Assembly (NCBI GenBank): GCA_014189685.1
Contig: DVAB01000023.1
Span: forward strand, 33,398 to 97,397
Source: Candidatus Naiadarchaeum limnaeum
GTDB taxonomy: Archaea; Undinarchaeota; Undinarchaeia; Undinarchaeales; Naiadarchaeaceae
DNA: 64,000 bases
Reading direction: 5' to 3'
The translations under genes and the position numbers were made by a program. The notes under the pieces are model-generated. The model ran no database searches and was not told the origin of the DNA. It was given only the letters and a program-made list of their open reading frames with translations. Below, piece by piece: positions 51,638-59,965 of this stretch. Position 1 is the first letter of the stretch; every line of letters begins with the position of its first letter.

Positions 51638-52906
51638 ATGATTCCAAGGGGAGTAAGAGATTTTCCACCAGAAGAAATGCGCAAAAGGAATTTTGTGCTT
51701 GATAAAATTGCACAGATTTACAGGAGCTATGGTTATCGTGAAATGGAAACCCCGGCTTTTGAATTCCTTGATGTTTTAACTGCAAAAAAAGCAGGTGGCG
51801 AATCAATTAATAAAGAAATCTTCAAATTTGAAGATTTGGGCGGCCGCTGGATGGGGTTGAGATTTGATTTTACAGTACCGATAGCACGCTTTGTTGCGCA
51901 GAATCCAAATCTGCCAAAGCCTTTCAAGCGTTTTCAAATCGGCCGCGTGTGGAGATATGAGGAGCCGCAGGCCGGCCGCTTCCGCGAGTTTTGGCAGGCG
52001 GATGTTGATGTATTTGGGAGCACAAATGTTGAATCTGATTTGGACACTTTAAGCGCAGTTATCGCTGCCCTAAAAGAACTTGGTTTCAATGATTTTGTTG
52101 TAAAAATTAATTCGCGCAAACTTTTAGAGGAAATAGCCGCAACTGCTGGAGTCAAAAGAGAATTTGCAGCAGATTTTTTCAGAGTAATTGATAAATTGGA
52201 AAAAATTGGAGAAAAAGGAGTAAAGCAGGAATTAAAAGAGAAAAAATTCCCTGTTTCTGAGAATTTGTTTAAGTTAATTTTACAAGAGGGCGCGCCTGAA
52301 AAAATCCTCTCGCAAATCAAAAAAGAAATTAAAGACAAAAAGCCCGCAGAGGAACTCGAAGACTTTTTCAAGCTCGCAAAAAGTTTTGGAATTTCTGAAT
52401 ATCTTAAACTTTCACTCTCTCTTGCGCGCGGACTTGATTATTACACCGGAATTGTTTTTGAAATTAAAATAAAAGGCGCTGAAAAATATGGCTCAGTAGC
52501 TGGAGGCGGCCGCTACGATAATTTAATTGCTCTCTACGGAAAAGAAAGCGTGCCTGCTGTTGGTCTTTCAATCGGAGTTGAGCGAATTTTAGAAATAATG
52601 GATGAGAAAAAAATGTTTCCAAATTTTGAAGGAGAGCCAAAAGTTCTTGTTGTTCCAATAGGTCAAACATTGGAAAAAGCAATTGAACTCACACAAAAAT
52701 TGCGCTCTGAAAAAATCTCAACTGAAATTGATTTAATGCGCCGAAATGTTGGAAAATTAATGAATTATGCGAATACTTTGCAGATTCCTTATGTTGTTGT
52801 TATTGGAGAAAACGAATTAAAAGAAAAGAAAGTTACTTTAAGAGATATGAAGACTGGGAAACAGGAATTATTAAATGAGAAGGATTTGATAAAAAGGTTG
52901 AAATAA
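51638..52906 (+). CDS. hisS: Histidyl-tRNA synthetase
   Basis: This class II synthetase charges tRNA-His. Motif 2 region FKRFQIGRVWRYEEPQAGR, the HisA box LARGLDYYTGIVFE near 265, and SVAGGGRYDNL near 285 are all present. The C-terminal anticodon-binding domain follows. Length (422 aa) is normal. A GAGGTG Shine-Dalgarno-like site precedes the ATG. The gene follows its own tRNA by 19 nt and the proline dehydrogenase gene follows with no gap. Confidence 0.95.
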   Translation: MIPRGVRDFPPEEMRKRNFVLDKIAQIYRSYGYREMETPAFEFLDVLTAKKAGGESINKEIFKFEDLGGRWMGLRFDFTVPIARFVAQNPNLPKPFKRFQIGRVWRYEEPQAGRFREFWQADVDVFGSTNVESDLDTLSAVIAALKELGFNDFVVKINSRKLLEEIAATAGVKREFAADFFRVIDKLEKIGEKGVKQELKEKKFPVSENLFKLILQEGAPEKILSQIKKEIKDKKPAEELEDFFKLAKSFGISEYLKLSLSLARGLDYYTGIVFEIKIKGAEKYGSVAGGGRYDNLIALYGKESVPAVGLSIGVERILEIMDEKKMFPNFEGEPKVLVVPIGQTLEKAIELTQKLRSEKISTEIDLMRRNVGKLMNYANTLQIPYVVVIGENELKEKKVTLRDMKTGKQELLNEKDLIKRLK

Positions 52907-53923
52907 ATGCCCTTAATCTCATCTGCAAAAAAACGCAAGCTGATAACAGAGCTAGCGCAGATGTTACAACAGCGACCCGGCCCACTGCGTCTATTTGCTA
53001 AATTTCCTCTGGTTAAACAATTATCCCGTTTTTATATTGCTGGCGAAAAAATGAGCGATGCGATTAGAGTTGCTAAAGAAATGAGGGCTGAAGGAAAAAT
53101 GGTTACTATAGATCATTTAGGCGAGGAAACAAAAAGGCCTATTCAAGCAGAAGAGGATGCAGCAGTATACAAGAAACTTATTCAGGCCATTTCTAAAGAA
53201 GAGCTTGTTGACCATGCAGATCTTTCGTTAAAGTTAACTCAGGTAGGTCTTAATACTGGAGAAGGCTTTTGCGTTGAAAAATTAACAGAAGTTCTTGAAT
53301 TAGCCCAAGAAAGAAGAGTAACAGTCTGGGTTGATATGGAAGGTAGCAAATACACAGAAGGCACAATTAAAATTATTGAAGCTTTGCGGCCAAGATTTCC
53401 AAATTTGCGCGGTGTTATACAGGCGATGATGAAGAGCAGCAATTCCCATGTTGCGCGCTTATTAAAGCTCGGGGCAACAATCCGCTTGTGCAAGGGTGCA
53501 TATAAAGAGCCACCTGATATAGCATATCAGCATCGCGCTGGAGATATTAGGGCAAACTTCTTAAAAATAGTTGATAAGCAACTTTTCCCAAGCAAAATCT
53601 ATCATGGTATTGCAACTCATGATGAGTTTATAATTAAAGAAACAATTAAGCTAGCTAAAAAACATAAACTTACAGAAAAAGATTTTGAATTTCAAATGTT
53701 ATACGGAGTTAAAAAAGAATTGCAAGATGAATTGATTAAGCTAAAATATCAATTGCGATTGTACGTTCCTTTTGGAGAAGACTGGCTCCCATATTTCTTG
53801 CGAAGAGTTTCAGAAAATCCTGATATTGCTGAGGATTTTACTCATGATTTAATTGAAAGACTTCATACAGAACATAACATTGACCTGCATTGGCTCCATC
53901 CACACTTTAAGCATAGGGAGTAA
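52907..53923 (+). CDS. Proline dehydrogenase
   Basis: This FAD-dependent TIM-barrel enzyme oxidises proline to pyrroline-5-carboxylate. Motifs seen are ADLSLKLTQVGL near 105, CKGAYKEP near 199, FEFQMLYGV near 262, and RLYVPFGEDWLPYFLRRVSE near 285, with the FAD/substrate arginines. Length (338 aa) fits a stand-alone proline dehydrogenase. No pyrroline-5-carboxylate dehydrogenase gene is in the window. The start directly follows the hisS stop. Confidence 0.9.
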   Translation: MPLISSAKKRKLITELAQMLQQRPGPLRLFAKFPLVKQLSRFYIAGEKMSDAIRVAKEMRAEGKMVTIDHLGEETKRPIQAEEDAAVYKKLIQAISKEELVDHADLSLKLTQVGLNTGEGFCVEKLTEVLELAQERRVTVWVDMEGSKYTEGTIKIIEALRPRFPNLRGVIQAMMKSSNSHVARLLKLGATIRLCKGAYKEPPDIAYQHRAGDIRANFLKIVDKQLFPSKIYHGIATHDEFIIKETIKLAKKHKLTEKDFEFQMLYGVKKELQDELIKLKYQLRLYVPFGEDWLPYFLRRVSENPDIAEDFTHDLIERLHTEHNIDLHWLHPHFKHRE

Positions 53924-53924
53924 A

Positions 53925-55514
53925 TTAATCGCTAATCAATCCCCTTATCGCATCATTGTATCTTAAAGCCCTTCTTATAAGGTCGGCCATTTTTCCCTTC
54001 ATATCGACTCTTACACTTGCGTTTTCTGTAAGCTTGGTCTTAAACAAAAAGTTTTTTCCAGCATAAGCAGTAATCTCTTTGTTTGCAGCTATATCTCCAA
54101 AATCCAAAATATATTCTTTCTTTGAGTGTGCCAATGTAGCGATAACTTCTTTCGGTGTAGCGCCTACCCGCATAATAACAGTTTCTTCCCCATAAGTGTA
54201 CATCTCGTATTCAATTCTGCCGCTTTCAAAATCCTTGACTTCAACAACTGGCCGCGCCAAATCGCTTTCAAACATTCCAGCCGGGACTTTTACAGTTAAT
54301 CTTGTTTCGTAAACTTTTCTAATTTCAGCATCTTTTATGTAAATCACAGTGTCAACTATAAGCGGAATCTGCCCTAATTCTAAACGAGAAACCATTCTCT
54401 GCAGCGCATCTATTGGCGCACTTGCATGGGTAACTCCAATCATACCAACTCCTGCCAAACGCATATCTGCAAAAATCTGGAAGTCTTGAGTTTTTCTTAC
54501 CTCATCATAAAATGTGTAATCAGGACGAACTAAAAGCAAAACATCCGCAGTCTTTGCCATCTGTCCTTCTAGAGGCGCATACTGGGTTATCTCAGGCTGA
54601 ACTTGTAAATCGCGCGGAGATTCCATAGTTTTCACAATTGCTCTTTTCTCTTTCACATAAAATTCTGCAAGCGCAGCAGCGAAAGAAGATTTTCCAGCTC
54701 CAGGCGGACCGCAGATTAAAACTCCTTCCGCGCTTTCTTTCAACCTTTTGAGCAATTTATCTGAAAGTTTATAGCTTTCAAGAGAAACTTTTGCAATCGG
54801 GCGGACTGCGGTAATTTCTAAACCATCTGAAAATGGTGGTTCAGCAATTGCAATCCTGAAATCTCCCATCTGAACAACAGTTGCGCCTTTCATTGAAATT
54901 TCAATTCCTTGATTTTCGCGCCCAAAGTCAATAATTTCCTTGATCATTTCAGTTAAATCCTGATCCGTGAGCTTTTCTTTTCCCAACTCAACAAGTCTTA
55001 CACTTCCAGGCCTGCCTTTTTTTGCAACTGGAACTGTATTAACTTTTAAATGAACAGACATTGTTTCTTTGTCAAAAAACTCTTGTATGCGCGGTTTTTC
55101 GCGAACTTTTTTCTCAATATATTTGCAATTAATTCCCCGCGCGAGCGCAACTTTATATTGAATATAATCAGCTGTTAAAAGTGTTGCATCTAATTTCGCG
55201 GCTGTATTTCTGATTAAAGCGTCTATAATTCCAAACTGCGCAGCCTTTATCTCGTCCACAGTTGGAAGCGCGCCGTAAAAAGTAATTTTTATTTTCTTTT
55301 CTTTCTCAAGCTCTTTTAGTTTTGCTATTTCATCCAATCCTTCAAATCCAATTGCGCGGCCTTTGTTTGCCTGATTTTCTAATTCAGAAAGAACAGCCTC
55401 TAAAATTACAAGCTCCCCGCTAAGTTCTCCCGACTCAATTAGTTTTGAAACCTTAGCTCCTATAAGAACTGAGGTATCCGGAACAGTTTTTCCAGTTAAT
55501 TTATTAGTTTCCAT
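53925..55514 (-). CDS. PIN-domain ATPase (PINA-like)
   Basis: An N-terminal PIN nuclease domain (VPDTSVLIG, IIDALIRNTA, LTADYI) is joined to a PilT-type AAA ATPase with Walker A CGPPGAGKSS near 268, and a C-terminal KH-like region. In Sulfolobus the related PINA is a helicase that acts with the Holliday-junction resolvase. It may work in recombination or replication-fork restart; direct evidence for this protein is lacking. The start at 55514 is an ATG with only AT/hairpin sequence upstream. Length (529 aa) is typical. Confidence 0.88.
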   Translation of the reverse strand: METNKLTGKTVPDTSVLIGAKVSKLIESGELSGELVILEAVLSELENQANKGRAIGFEGLDEIAKLKELEKEKKIKITFYGALPTVDEIKAAQFGIIDALIRNTAAKLDATLLTADYIQYKVALARGINCKYIEKKVREKPRIQEFFDKETMSVHLKVNTVPVAKKGRPGSVRLVELGKEKLTDQDLTEMIKEIIDFGRENQGIEISMKGATVVQMGDFRIAIAEPPFSDGLEITAVRPIAKVSLESYKLSDKLLKRLKESAEGVLICGPPGAGKSSFAAALAEFYVKEKRAIVKTMESPRDLQVQPEITQYAPLEGQMAKTADVLLLVRPDYTFYDEVRKTQDFQIFADMRLAGVGMIGVTHASAPIDALQRMVSRLELGQIPLIVDTVIYIKDAEIRKVYETRLTVKVPAGMFESDLARPVVEVKDFESGRIEYEMYTYGEETVIMRVGATPKEVIATLAHSKKEYILDFGDIAANKEITAYAGKNFLFKTKLTENASVRVDMKGKMADLIRRALRYNDAIRGLISD

Positions 55515-55527
55515 AGTGTTTTCCTAA

Positions 55528-55641
55528 TTCGCAGCGAAAGCAAAGCTTCATAAGGGAATGAAATTCCCTTATGCGCAAGGAAACTTTGTTTCCTTGCTGT
55601 CGCGCGCATCACGAAACGTAGTTTCGTAATGTTTCCAGAAA
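55528..55641. repeat. Array of perfect hairpins with mostly three-base loops
   Basis: Six hairpins lie almost end to end: TTCG-cag-CGAA, AAGC-aaa-GCTT, CATAAGGGAAT (55549-55559) with its complement at 55563-55573, GCAAGGAAAC (55575-55584) with 55588-55597, ACGAAAC (55611-55617) with 55621-55627, and TTTC-ca-GAAA. Loops are three bases except the last. It occupies most of the 231-nt gap between PINA and the next gene, which otherwise holds no gene. Confidence 0.7.
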
Positions 55642-55729
55642 GAGGGGACTTATTTCTGATCTTTGTTCTTACTATACTTGCTAAGCCATTATTTAAATCT
55701 TGCTGAATGAGGAAATTTATTAAGTCATA

Positions 55730-55741
55730 ACGCATATGCGT
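55730..55741. promoter_or_regulatory. ACGCATATGCGT palindrome at a gene start
   Basis: A perfect 12-bp palindrome ends 4 nt before the ATG at 55746, with a TATTTAAAT box about 40 nt further upstream. It could be an operator. Confidence 0.35.
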
Positions 55742-55745
55742 AATC

Positions 55746-56228
55746 ATGCTTACAAAGCCGAAATTTCAGAATATCAGCAAAGACCAAAAAGAGCGCGTAG
55801 TTGCAGCTTTTTTCAAGGCAAAATTTCCTGGATACCAAGTCAAAAGCGGAGTTAATGTTAATGTTCCAGCAGGCTACACAGTTAGAGTTGCAGCTCAGCT
55901 AACTGCAGAGGTTGAGAGCGAATTGATAAAAAAGGTTTTTGTTGTTCTTGAGGAATTCAATACTTACATAAGCAAAGTTGATATTGATACTGTTGTTGAG
56001 TACTCAGAGCAACTACATCAAGCAGGCGTTTTTGATCCAAAAAGGGATGAGTTTTGGCTTGTCACAAATCAAAAATGGACTTATGAGGCATATGTTTATT
56101 CAAAAGGAAAAATTGTTCTAATGGACACTGATACTTTAATTGAAGGGGTAAACAAAATTCTTGGAAAAGAAAGCAAAAAATCTTCAGATTTAAGAAAAAA
56201 TCTTGAGCGCATTGGGCTTTCTGTTTAA
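55746..56228 (+). CDS. Hypothetical protein, 160 aa
   Basis: I do not recognise a family. The layout (KSGVNVNVPAGYTVRVAAQL, then DEFWLVTNQKW and a C-terminal helix with KES/KKS) is like a soluble alpha/beta domain. A weak resemblance to restriction-endonuclease-like folds (D-E-F-W-L-V-T-N) is seen but no full PD-(D/E)xK motif can be claimed. It starts just after a 12-bp palindrome. The COG0701-like permease pair begins 27 nt downstream on the same strand. Confidence 0.55.
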   Translation: MLTKPKFQNISKDQKERVVAAFFKAKFPGYQVKSGVNVNVPAGYTVRVAAQLTAEVESELIKKVFVVLEEFNTYISKVDIDTVVEYSEQLHQAGVFDPKRDEFWLVTNQKWTYEAYVYSKGKIVLMDTDTLIEGVNKILGKESKKSSDLRKNLERIGLSV

Positions 56229-56255
56229 AGTGAGGCAAGTAGGTGAAATTTAAAA

Positions 56256-56753
56256 ATGATGCACGAATTTGTACTTCCAAGCAGTATATTTCTGATTATT
56301 GTTGTTGCTATGTATGTGCTTTCAATCTACAAAAATATTCAAAAAACTGATGCGGCCGCGCTTTATGTTTTTAACAATGTTTTTGACATAGTTGTAATTT
56401 TAGTTGGCATTTCAGGAATTATGGCATTGGTTGAAGTTGTTATTCCTGCAGGTTTTTTTGCGCACGCATTTGACAGCCTTTCCAAACTAATTTTAACTGC
56501 AATCGGCGGAACAATTCTCGGATCGATAACAGCCGGACCGCCAATTTTGAGCTATCCAATTGCAAAGGCGATGCTCGATGAAGGAATTGTGCTTGGAACC
56601 ATAGGAGCATTTATTTCAGCGTGGAGTTTAATTGATCCAATTTCATTACCAGTTGAAATAAGATTCTTGGGGAAAAAATTTGCATTTTGGCGCTTCTTTA
56701 TGTCATTTATTGTTGCATCAATAGTTGGAGTAACAATGTCAATACTGCTATGA
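56256..56753 (+). CDS. Permease half-protein A (COG0701/DUF318-like)
   Basis: About four to five membrane helices with the motif LGSITAGPPILSYPIAKAML near 90-110 and LIDPISLPVEI near 130 place it in the COG0701 (DUF318, ArsP-like) permease family. It is 165 residues and looks like one half of a full-length permease. The next gene, overlapping by 4 nt (ATGA), has the matching helix layout (FGTVVSASQYAIFPTI, SWSGISLPLIPLEL), so the two halves are translated separately. Confidence 0.7.
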   Translation: MMHEFVLPSSIFLIIVVAMYVLSIYKNIQKTDAAALYVFNNVFDIVVILVGISGIMALVEVVIPAGFFAHAFDSLSKLILTAIGGTILGSITAGPPILSYPIAKAMLDEGIVLGTIGAFISAWSLIDPISLPVEIRFLGKKFAFWRFFMSFIVASIVGVTMSILL

Positions 56754-57280
56754 GCATAAAAGCTTACATAGATTATGTACGCATTCACACAATTTCATTA
56801 GCTATTGCTGTAACTGCAATAATTTTATATGCAATTACTCTTGCTATAAGGCCTGAATTATTTGCCCAAAGCTTTTCAAAATGGGTGCAATTCTTTATGT
56901 TCTTCCTGCCTTTTGTTGTTGCAATAATAGGAGTTCTAGGTCTCTTGGAGGCATATTTGCCTGCAGAAGTTGTCTCGAAATATCTTGGTGACAAAAGAAA
57001 AGTCCACGGCTATATATTTGCCCTTGTCTTTGGAACAGTAGTTTCCGCGTCCCAATATGCAATTTTTCCAACAATAAAATTTTTGCGCAAAAAAGGCGCG
57101 CGGACAGCAATTTTGGCAACTTTTATGATGAGCTGGAGTGGAATATCGCTTCCTCTAATTCCTTTGGAATTGAAAATTTTTGGCCTAAAATTTGTTCTTC
57201 TGAGATTGATAATAATTGCAATAGCTGCGCTTATTTTTGGCATTATAACTGGATTGCGTGAAATTCACATGGAGCGCTAG
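56750..57280 (+). CDS. Permease half-protein B (COG0701/DUF318-like)
   Basis: This 176-residue protein has about five helices with VVSASQYAIFPTIKFLRKKG near 100 and SWSGISLPLIPLELKIFGLK near 128. It aligns with the same stretch of half-protein A in order and spacing. The ATG at 56750 is inside the ATGA overlap. The pair may form a heterodimeric transporter; the substrate is unknown. It overlaps the convergent CBS gene by 4 nt. Confidence 0.7.
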   Translation: MSIKAYIDYVRIHTISLAIAVTAIILYAITLAIRPELFAQSFSKWVQFFMFFLPFVVAIIGVLGLLEAYLPAEVVSKYLGDKRKVHGYIFALVFGTVVSASQYAIFPTIKFLRKKGARTAILATFMMSWSGISLPLIPLELKIFGLKFVLLRLIIIAIAALIFGIITGLREIHMER

Positions 57281-57711
57281 GCACCAAAAGTTGCGCCGCC
57301 TGGCGGTTTCATTTGTAACAAAATATCCGAGAATTCAGGGCTGTGTGCTATCAAATCTGTTGCAGTGATTATTCCTATTAATTTTCCGCTTTCACCAACA
57401 ACCGGCAGCTTTTTTATTCTGTTCATTGTCATAAGCTTGGCAGCATCATCAATGCTCGCATCAGGGCTTATTGTGATTAAAGGCTTGCTCATAATTTTCC
57501 CAACAGTTATTTTACTCAGATTTTTTTCCTCAGAAACAACTTTGAATAAAATATCAGCATCAGTTAGTATCCCAATTGCCTCCTTTCCATCAACAACCAC
57601 AAGGCAGCCTATGCGGAGCTTTTTCATTTTTTTCAGCGCATCCATTATAGATTCTTTTTCTTCAATTCCCATTACATTTCTTGTCATAACGTCTGCAACA
57701 GTTGTCATCAT
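57277..57711 (-). CDS. Tandem CBS-domain protein, 144 aa
   Basis: Two CBS domains are visible (MTRNVMGIEEKESIMDALKK, IGCLVVVD; then SKPLITISPDASIDDAAKLM, IKKLPVVGESGKLIGII). Stand-alone CBS pairs sense AMP/ATP or SAM and regulate partner proteins or transporters. It lies next to the permease pair, tail to tail, but no partner is certain. The C-terminal PPGGATFGA tail is unstructured. The two Met codons at the start are both possible. Confidence 0.88.
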   Translation of the reverse strand: MMTTVADVMTRNVMGIEEKESIMDALKKMKKLRIGCLVVVDGKEAIGILTDADILFKVVSEEKNLSKITVGKIMSKPLITISPDASIDDAAKLMTMNRIKKLPVVGESGKLIGIITATDLIAHSPEFSDILLQMKPPGGATFGA

Positions 57712-57759
57712 TTAGAATTAGGATAAAGCTATTATATATACTGAATTCTAACTTCATTC

Positions 57760-58614
57760 ATGAAGTCAGGCGAATCCTTAAGAGAAGGATTTAAACATTA
57801 TTTGAATAATCCAGTTTTGATTCTTCCCTACCTTTTGTTTGGTTTATTTTCGTTATTCCTGTACAATTTCTCGATTAACTTTGCGCGGGAAAGCTTTTCA
57901 ATATTAAAAATAACAAGTCCATTTCAAATTTTGCTGCTTCAAGAAGAGTTCGCAGATACATTGAGCGCAATTATTTTAAGAAATGTTTTCTTTTTTATTC
58001 TAGTTGGAATAATTTATGCTCTAGTTGATTCTTTTGTTAAAGCATATACTATCGGATTATCAGAAAAAATTTCCAGAACCGGCGGCGCAAAATTAAAAGA
58101 TGGTTTTCAAGGAGCAACTCAAACTTTGCAAATCTTCGGAAAGAATATAATTCTGATTTTGCTCCTTCTTTTTGGTTTTGGATTATTACTTTTAACAACC
58201 GCAATTTTGCTTGCACAATTTGCATTGCTCGCTTTTATCCCAGCGGCAATAATTTACGCTTTTATTATTTATTCCGTCTCATTTTTCGCAAGCCAATCAA
58301 TTGTTGTTGAGAAAAAAGGCCCGTGGGGGGGAATTGTCTCAAGCTATGCTTTTATAAAACGAAATATGGAAGATGTCGCAAAGCTAATTTTGTTTATACT
58401 TTTTGTTTATGTTGCATTTCATGTTATAAGATTGGCAAGTCTTCGTTTGTTTGAACATTTCTTTGTAGGCGCTACAATGCGTTTAATTTCTGTTGCAGAA
58501 AATCTTTTGCTCGGCTACATAATTATGCGGCCTTACTTTGTTATTCTAAAAACTCTTTACTTTATAAAGAATCAAAGATTTATATTAGTTAAAGCAAAAG
58601 AAAAGATGCGATGA
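57760..58614 (+). CDS. Polytopic membrane protein, 284 aa
   Basis: About six hydrophobic helices alternate with short loops (YLLFGLFSLFLYNFSINFAR, IILRNVFFFILVGIIYAL, IILILLLLFGFGLLLLTTAI and others). This general layout occurs in archaeal membrane domains of unknown function. Its C-terminal tail is basic. A possible TATTATATATA box and the ATG at 57760 mark the start. It is divergent from the CBS-pair gene. Confidence 0.65.
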   Translation: MKSGESLREGFKHYLNNPVLILPYLLFGLFSLFLYNFSINFARESFSILKITSPFQILLLQEEFADTLSAIILRNVFFFILVGIIYALVDSFVKAYTIGLSEKISRTGGAKLKDGFQGATQTLQIFGKNIILILLLLFGFGLLLLTTAILLAQFALLAFIPAAIIYAFIIYSVSFFASQSIVVEKKGPWGGIVSSYAFIKRNMEDVAKLILFILFVYVAFHVIRLASLRLFEHFFVGATMRLISVAENLLLGYIIMRPYFVILKTLYFIKNQRFILVKAKEKMR

Positions 58615-58670
58615 TGTCCTCATTTATCTCGAGCTTTGCGATGAGATGGGCGGACTGAGCGCTTAAAACT

Positions 58671-59282
58671 ATGGTAAAGTTACTTGTTCGTTACAAAACC
58701 CATTCAAATGAAGGTGGATGGAAAGTTGTCGCTTCTATAATTCCTGAATACAAAGGAAATTCAAATATAGAATTTCAAGAGTTTCCCGATGATAAAGATC
58801 CAGTTAAGGTTATTTTAATTAGTAAAAGAAAGCATAGGGGCAAACCAATGTCTTTTGATTCAAGAATGAACGTATATCATATGGCCGTCTATGCACATAC
58901 TGAAACACGAGAAAAATTGAACGTTGAAGCCAAGGACCAAGGGTTTTTAATTTTAGATGTCCGCACTAATACTTTTTCAGAATTTGCAATCGATTATTCG
59001 AAAAAGCACGAGCAAATAACCAGATTCCTTAAACAGTATCTGCGATCGAAACGCTTTCCAATAGTAGATGTTACTCGAAGTGACAGATTTGGTGATGAAA
59101 TAGCCATTCATCTGCCTGGAAAACGAAGACTAAGAAAAGGATACACGCTTATTGGAAAGTTTCTAGAACCATTCAACACTGACCTCATATACGAATACAT
59201 ACAAAGTCCTAGTCAAGTAGCAGACTCCAAAAATTTTTTGCGCGAAGCAATTGGTTATTTACTTTCTCAAAAAACCTTTTAA
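58671..59282 (+). CDS. Hypothetical protein, 203 aa
   Basis: I do not recognise a family. The protein is soluble, basic and beta-rich at first (IPEYKGNSNIEFQEFPDDKD), then helical (YSKKHEQITRFLKQYLRSKR). The Arg/Lys content suggests nucleic-acid contact. It follows the 284-residue membrane gene by 56 nt and overlaps the convergent acetyltransferase gene by 4 nt. Confidence 0.55.
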   Translation: MVKLLVRYKTHSNEGGWKVVASIIPEYKGNSNIEFQEFPDDKDPVKVILISKRKHRGKPMSFDSRMNVYHMAVYAHTETREKLNVEAKDQGFLILDVRTNTFSEFAIDYSKKHEQITRFLKQYLRSKRFPIVDVTRSDRFGDEIAIHLPGKRRLRKGYTLIGKFLEPFNTDLIYEYIQSPSQVADSKNFLREAIGYLLSQKTF

Positions 59283-59956
59283 TCATCTGGCTTTGGCACA
59301 TACTCCGCATCAAACTTTCCATATGTTAAAAGCTTCACTTCTTTTTCCTTAACAAATTTTCTCACAAACATATCAAGATTTTTTATATCCGGCCCGCCGT
59401 AGTAAATTTCTTTTCTATCTGATTCTGGGAAATGGTTCAAAGAACTTTCATACAAAATTCTTCCAAGCCCGCGGCCGCGGTATTTTTTTGCTATCCAGAT
59501 TAAGCGCAGATTTAATTTTCTTTCTTTTTCTCCTTTTACACGGATACGCACATAACAAGCATAGCCGACTAATTTTTCCTTGTACAAAAGCAGGAACATA
59601 TGATGCTCTAAATGCGGCTCAAAAAGTGGGATATCCATTCTATAAGTTGGCTCAGAGTAATCCTGATCAAACATAACAGCGTATGCAATATTTTCAGCAG
59701 CCTGCCTTTCTTTGTCCTCTGAACCATTTGTGGCAAGCGCGATTTTTATTTGATTTTCTTTATCATTATAAATGAAATTCTGAAAACTTGTGTTGCAGAT
59801 TTTTTGATGGCGGTCGCGCAACTTATTATCTTTAAAATTTTTGAAACATTTATCACATATAAAATACAAACTAGAAGAACCAGCAACTTCATCTAATTCA
59901 GCGTCAAGCATACCGCGTGTTTTGCCTTTCAATTTAGGTGATTTGAATAAATCCAT
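59279..59956 (-). CDS. GNAT acetyltransferase with C2HC zinc finger (Eco1-like layout)
   Basis: An N-terminal finger C34-x2-C37-x12-H50-x3-C54 is followed by a GNAT fold with the acetyl-CoA motif KYRGRGLGRILYE near 155-167. Eukaryotic cohesin acetyltransferase Eco1/ESCO has the same order (C2H2 finger then GNAT). Here the last ligand is Cys rather than His. That this is a functional relative is inference. It faces the 203-residue gene with a 4-nt overlap. Confidence 0.75.
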   Translation of the reverse strand: MDLFKSPKLKGKTRGMLDAELDEVAGSSSLYFICDKCFKNFKDNKLRDRHQKICNTSFQNFIYNDKENQIKIALATNGSEDKERQAAENIAYAVMFDQDYSEPTYRMDIPLFEPHLEHHMFLLLYKEKLVGYACYVRIRVKGEKERKLNLRLIWIAKKYRGRGLGRILYESSLNHFPESDRKEIYYGGPDIKNLDMFVRKFVKEKEVKLLTYGKFDAEYVPKPDD

Positions 59957-59965
59957 TAGAAAACT

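Noticed and set aside
51381-51641. Open frame of 86 residues on the plus strand
   Set aside because: It overlaps the entire tRNA-His gene and its intron and has no ATG with a promoter or family match.
55496-55747. Open frame of 83 residues on the minus strand before PINA
   Set aside because: It is made of the hairpin array and has no family match; the hairpins explain the open frame.
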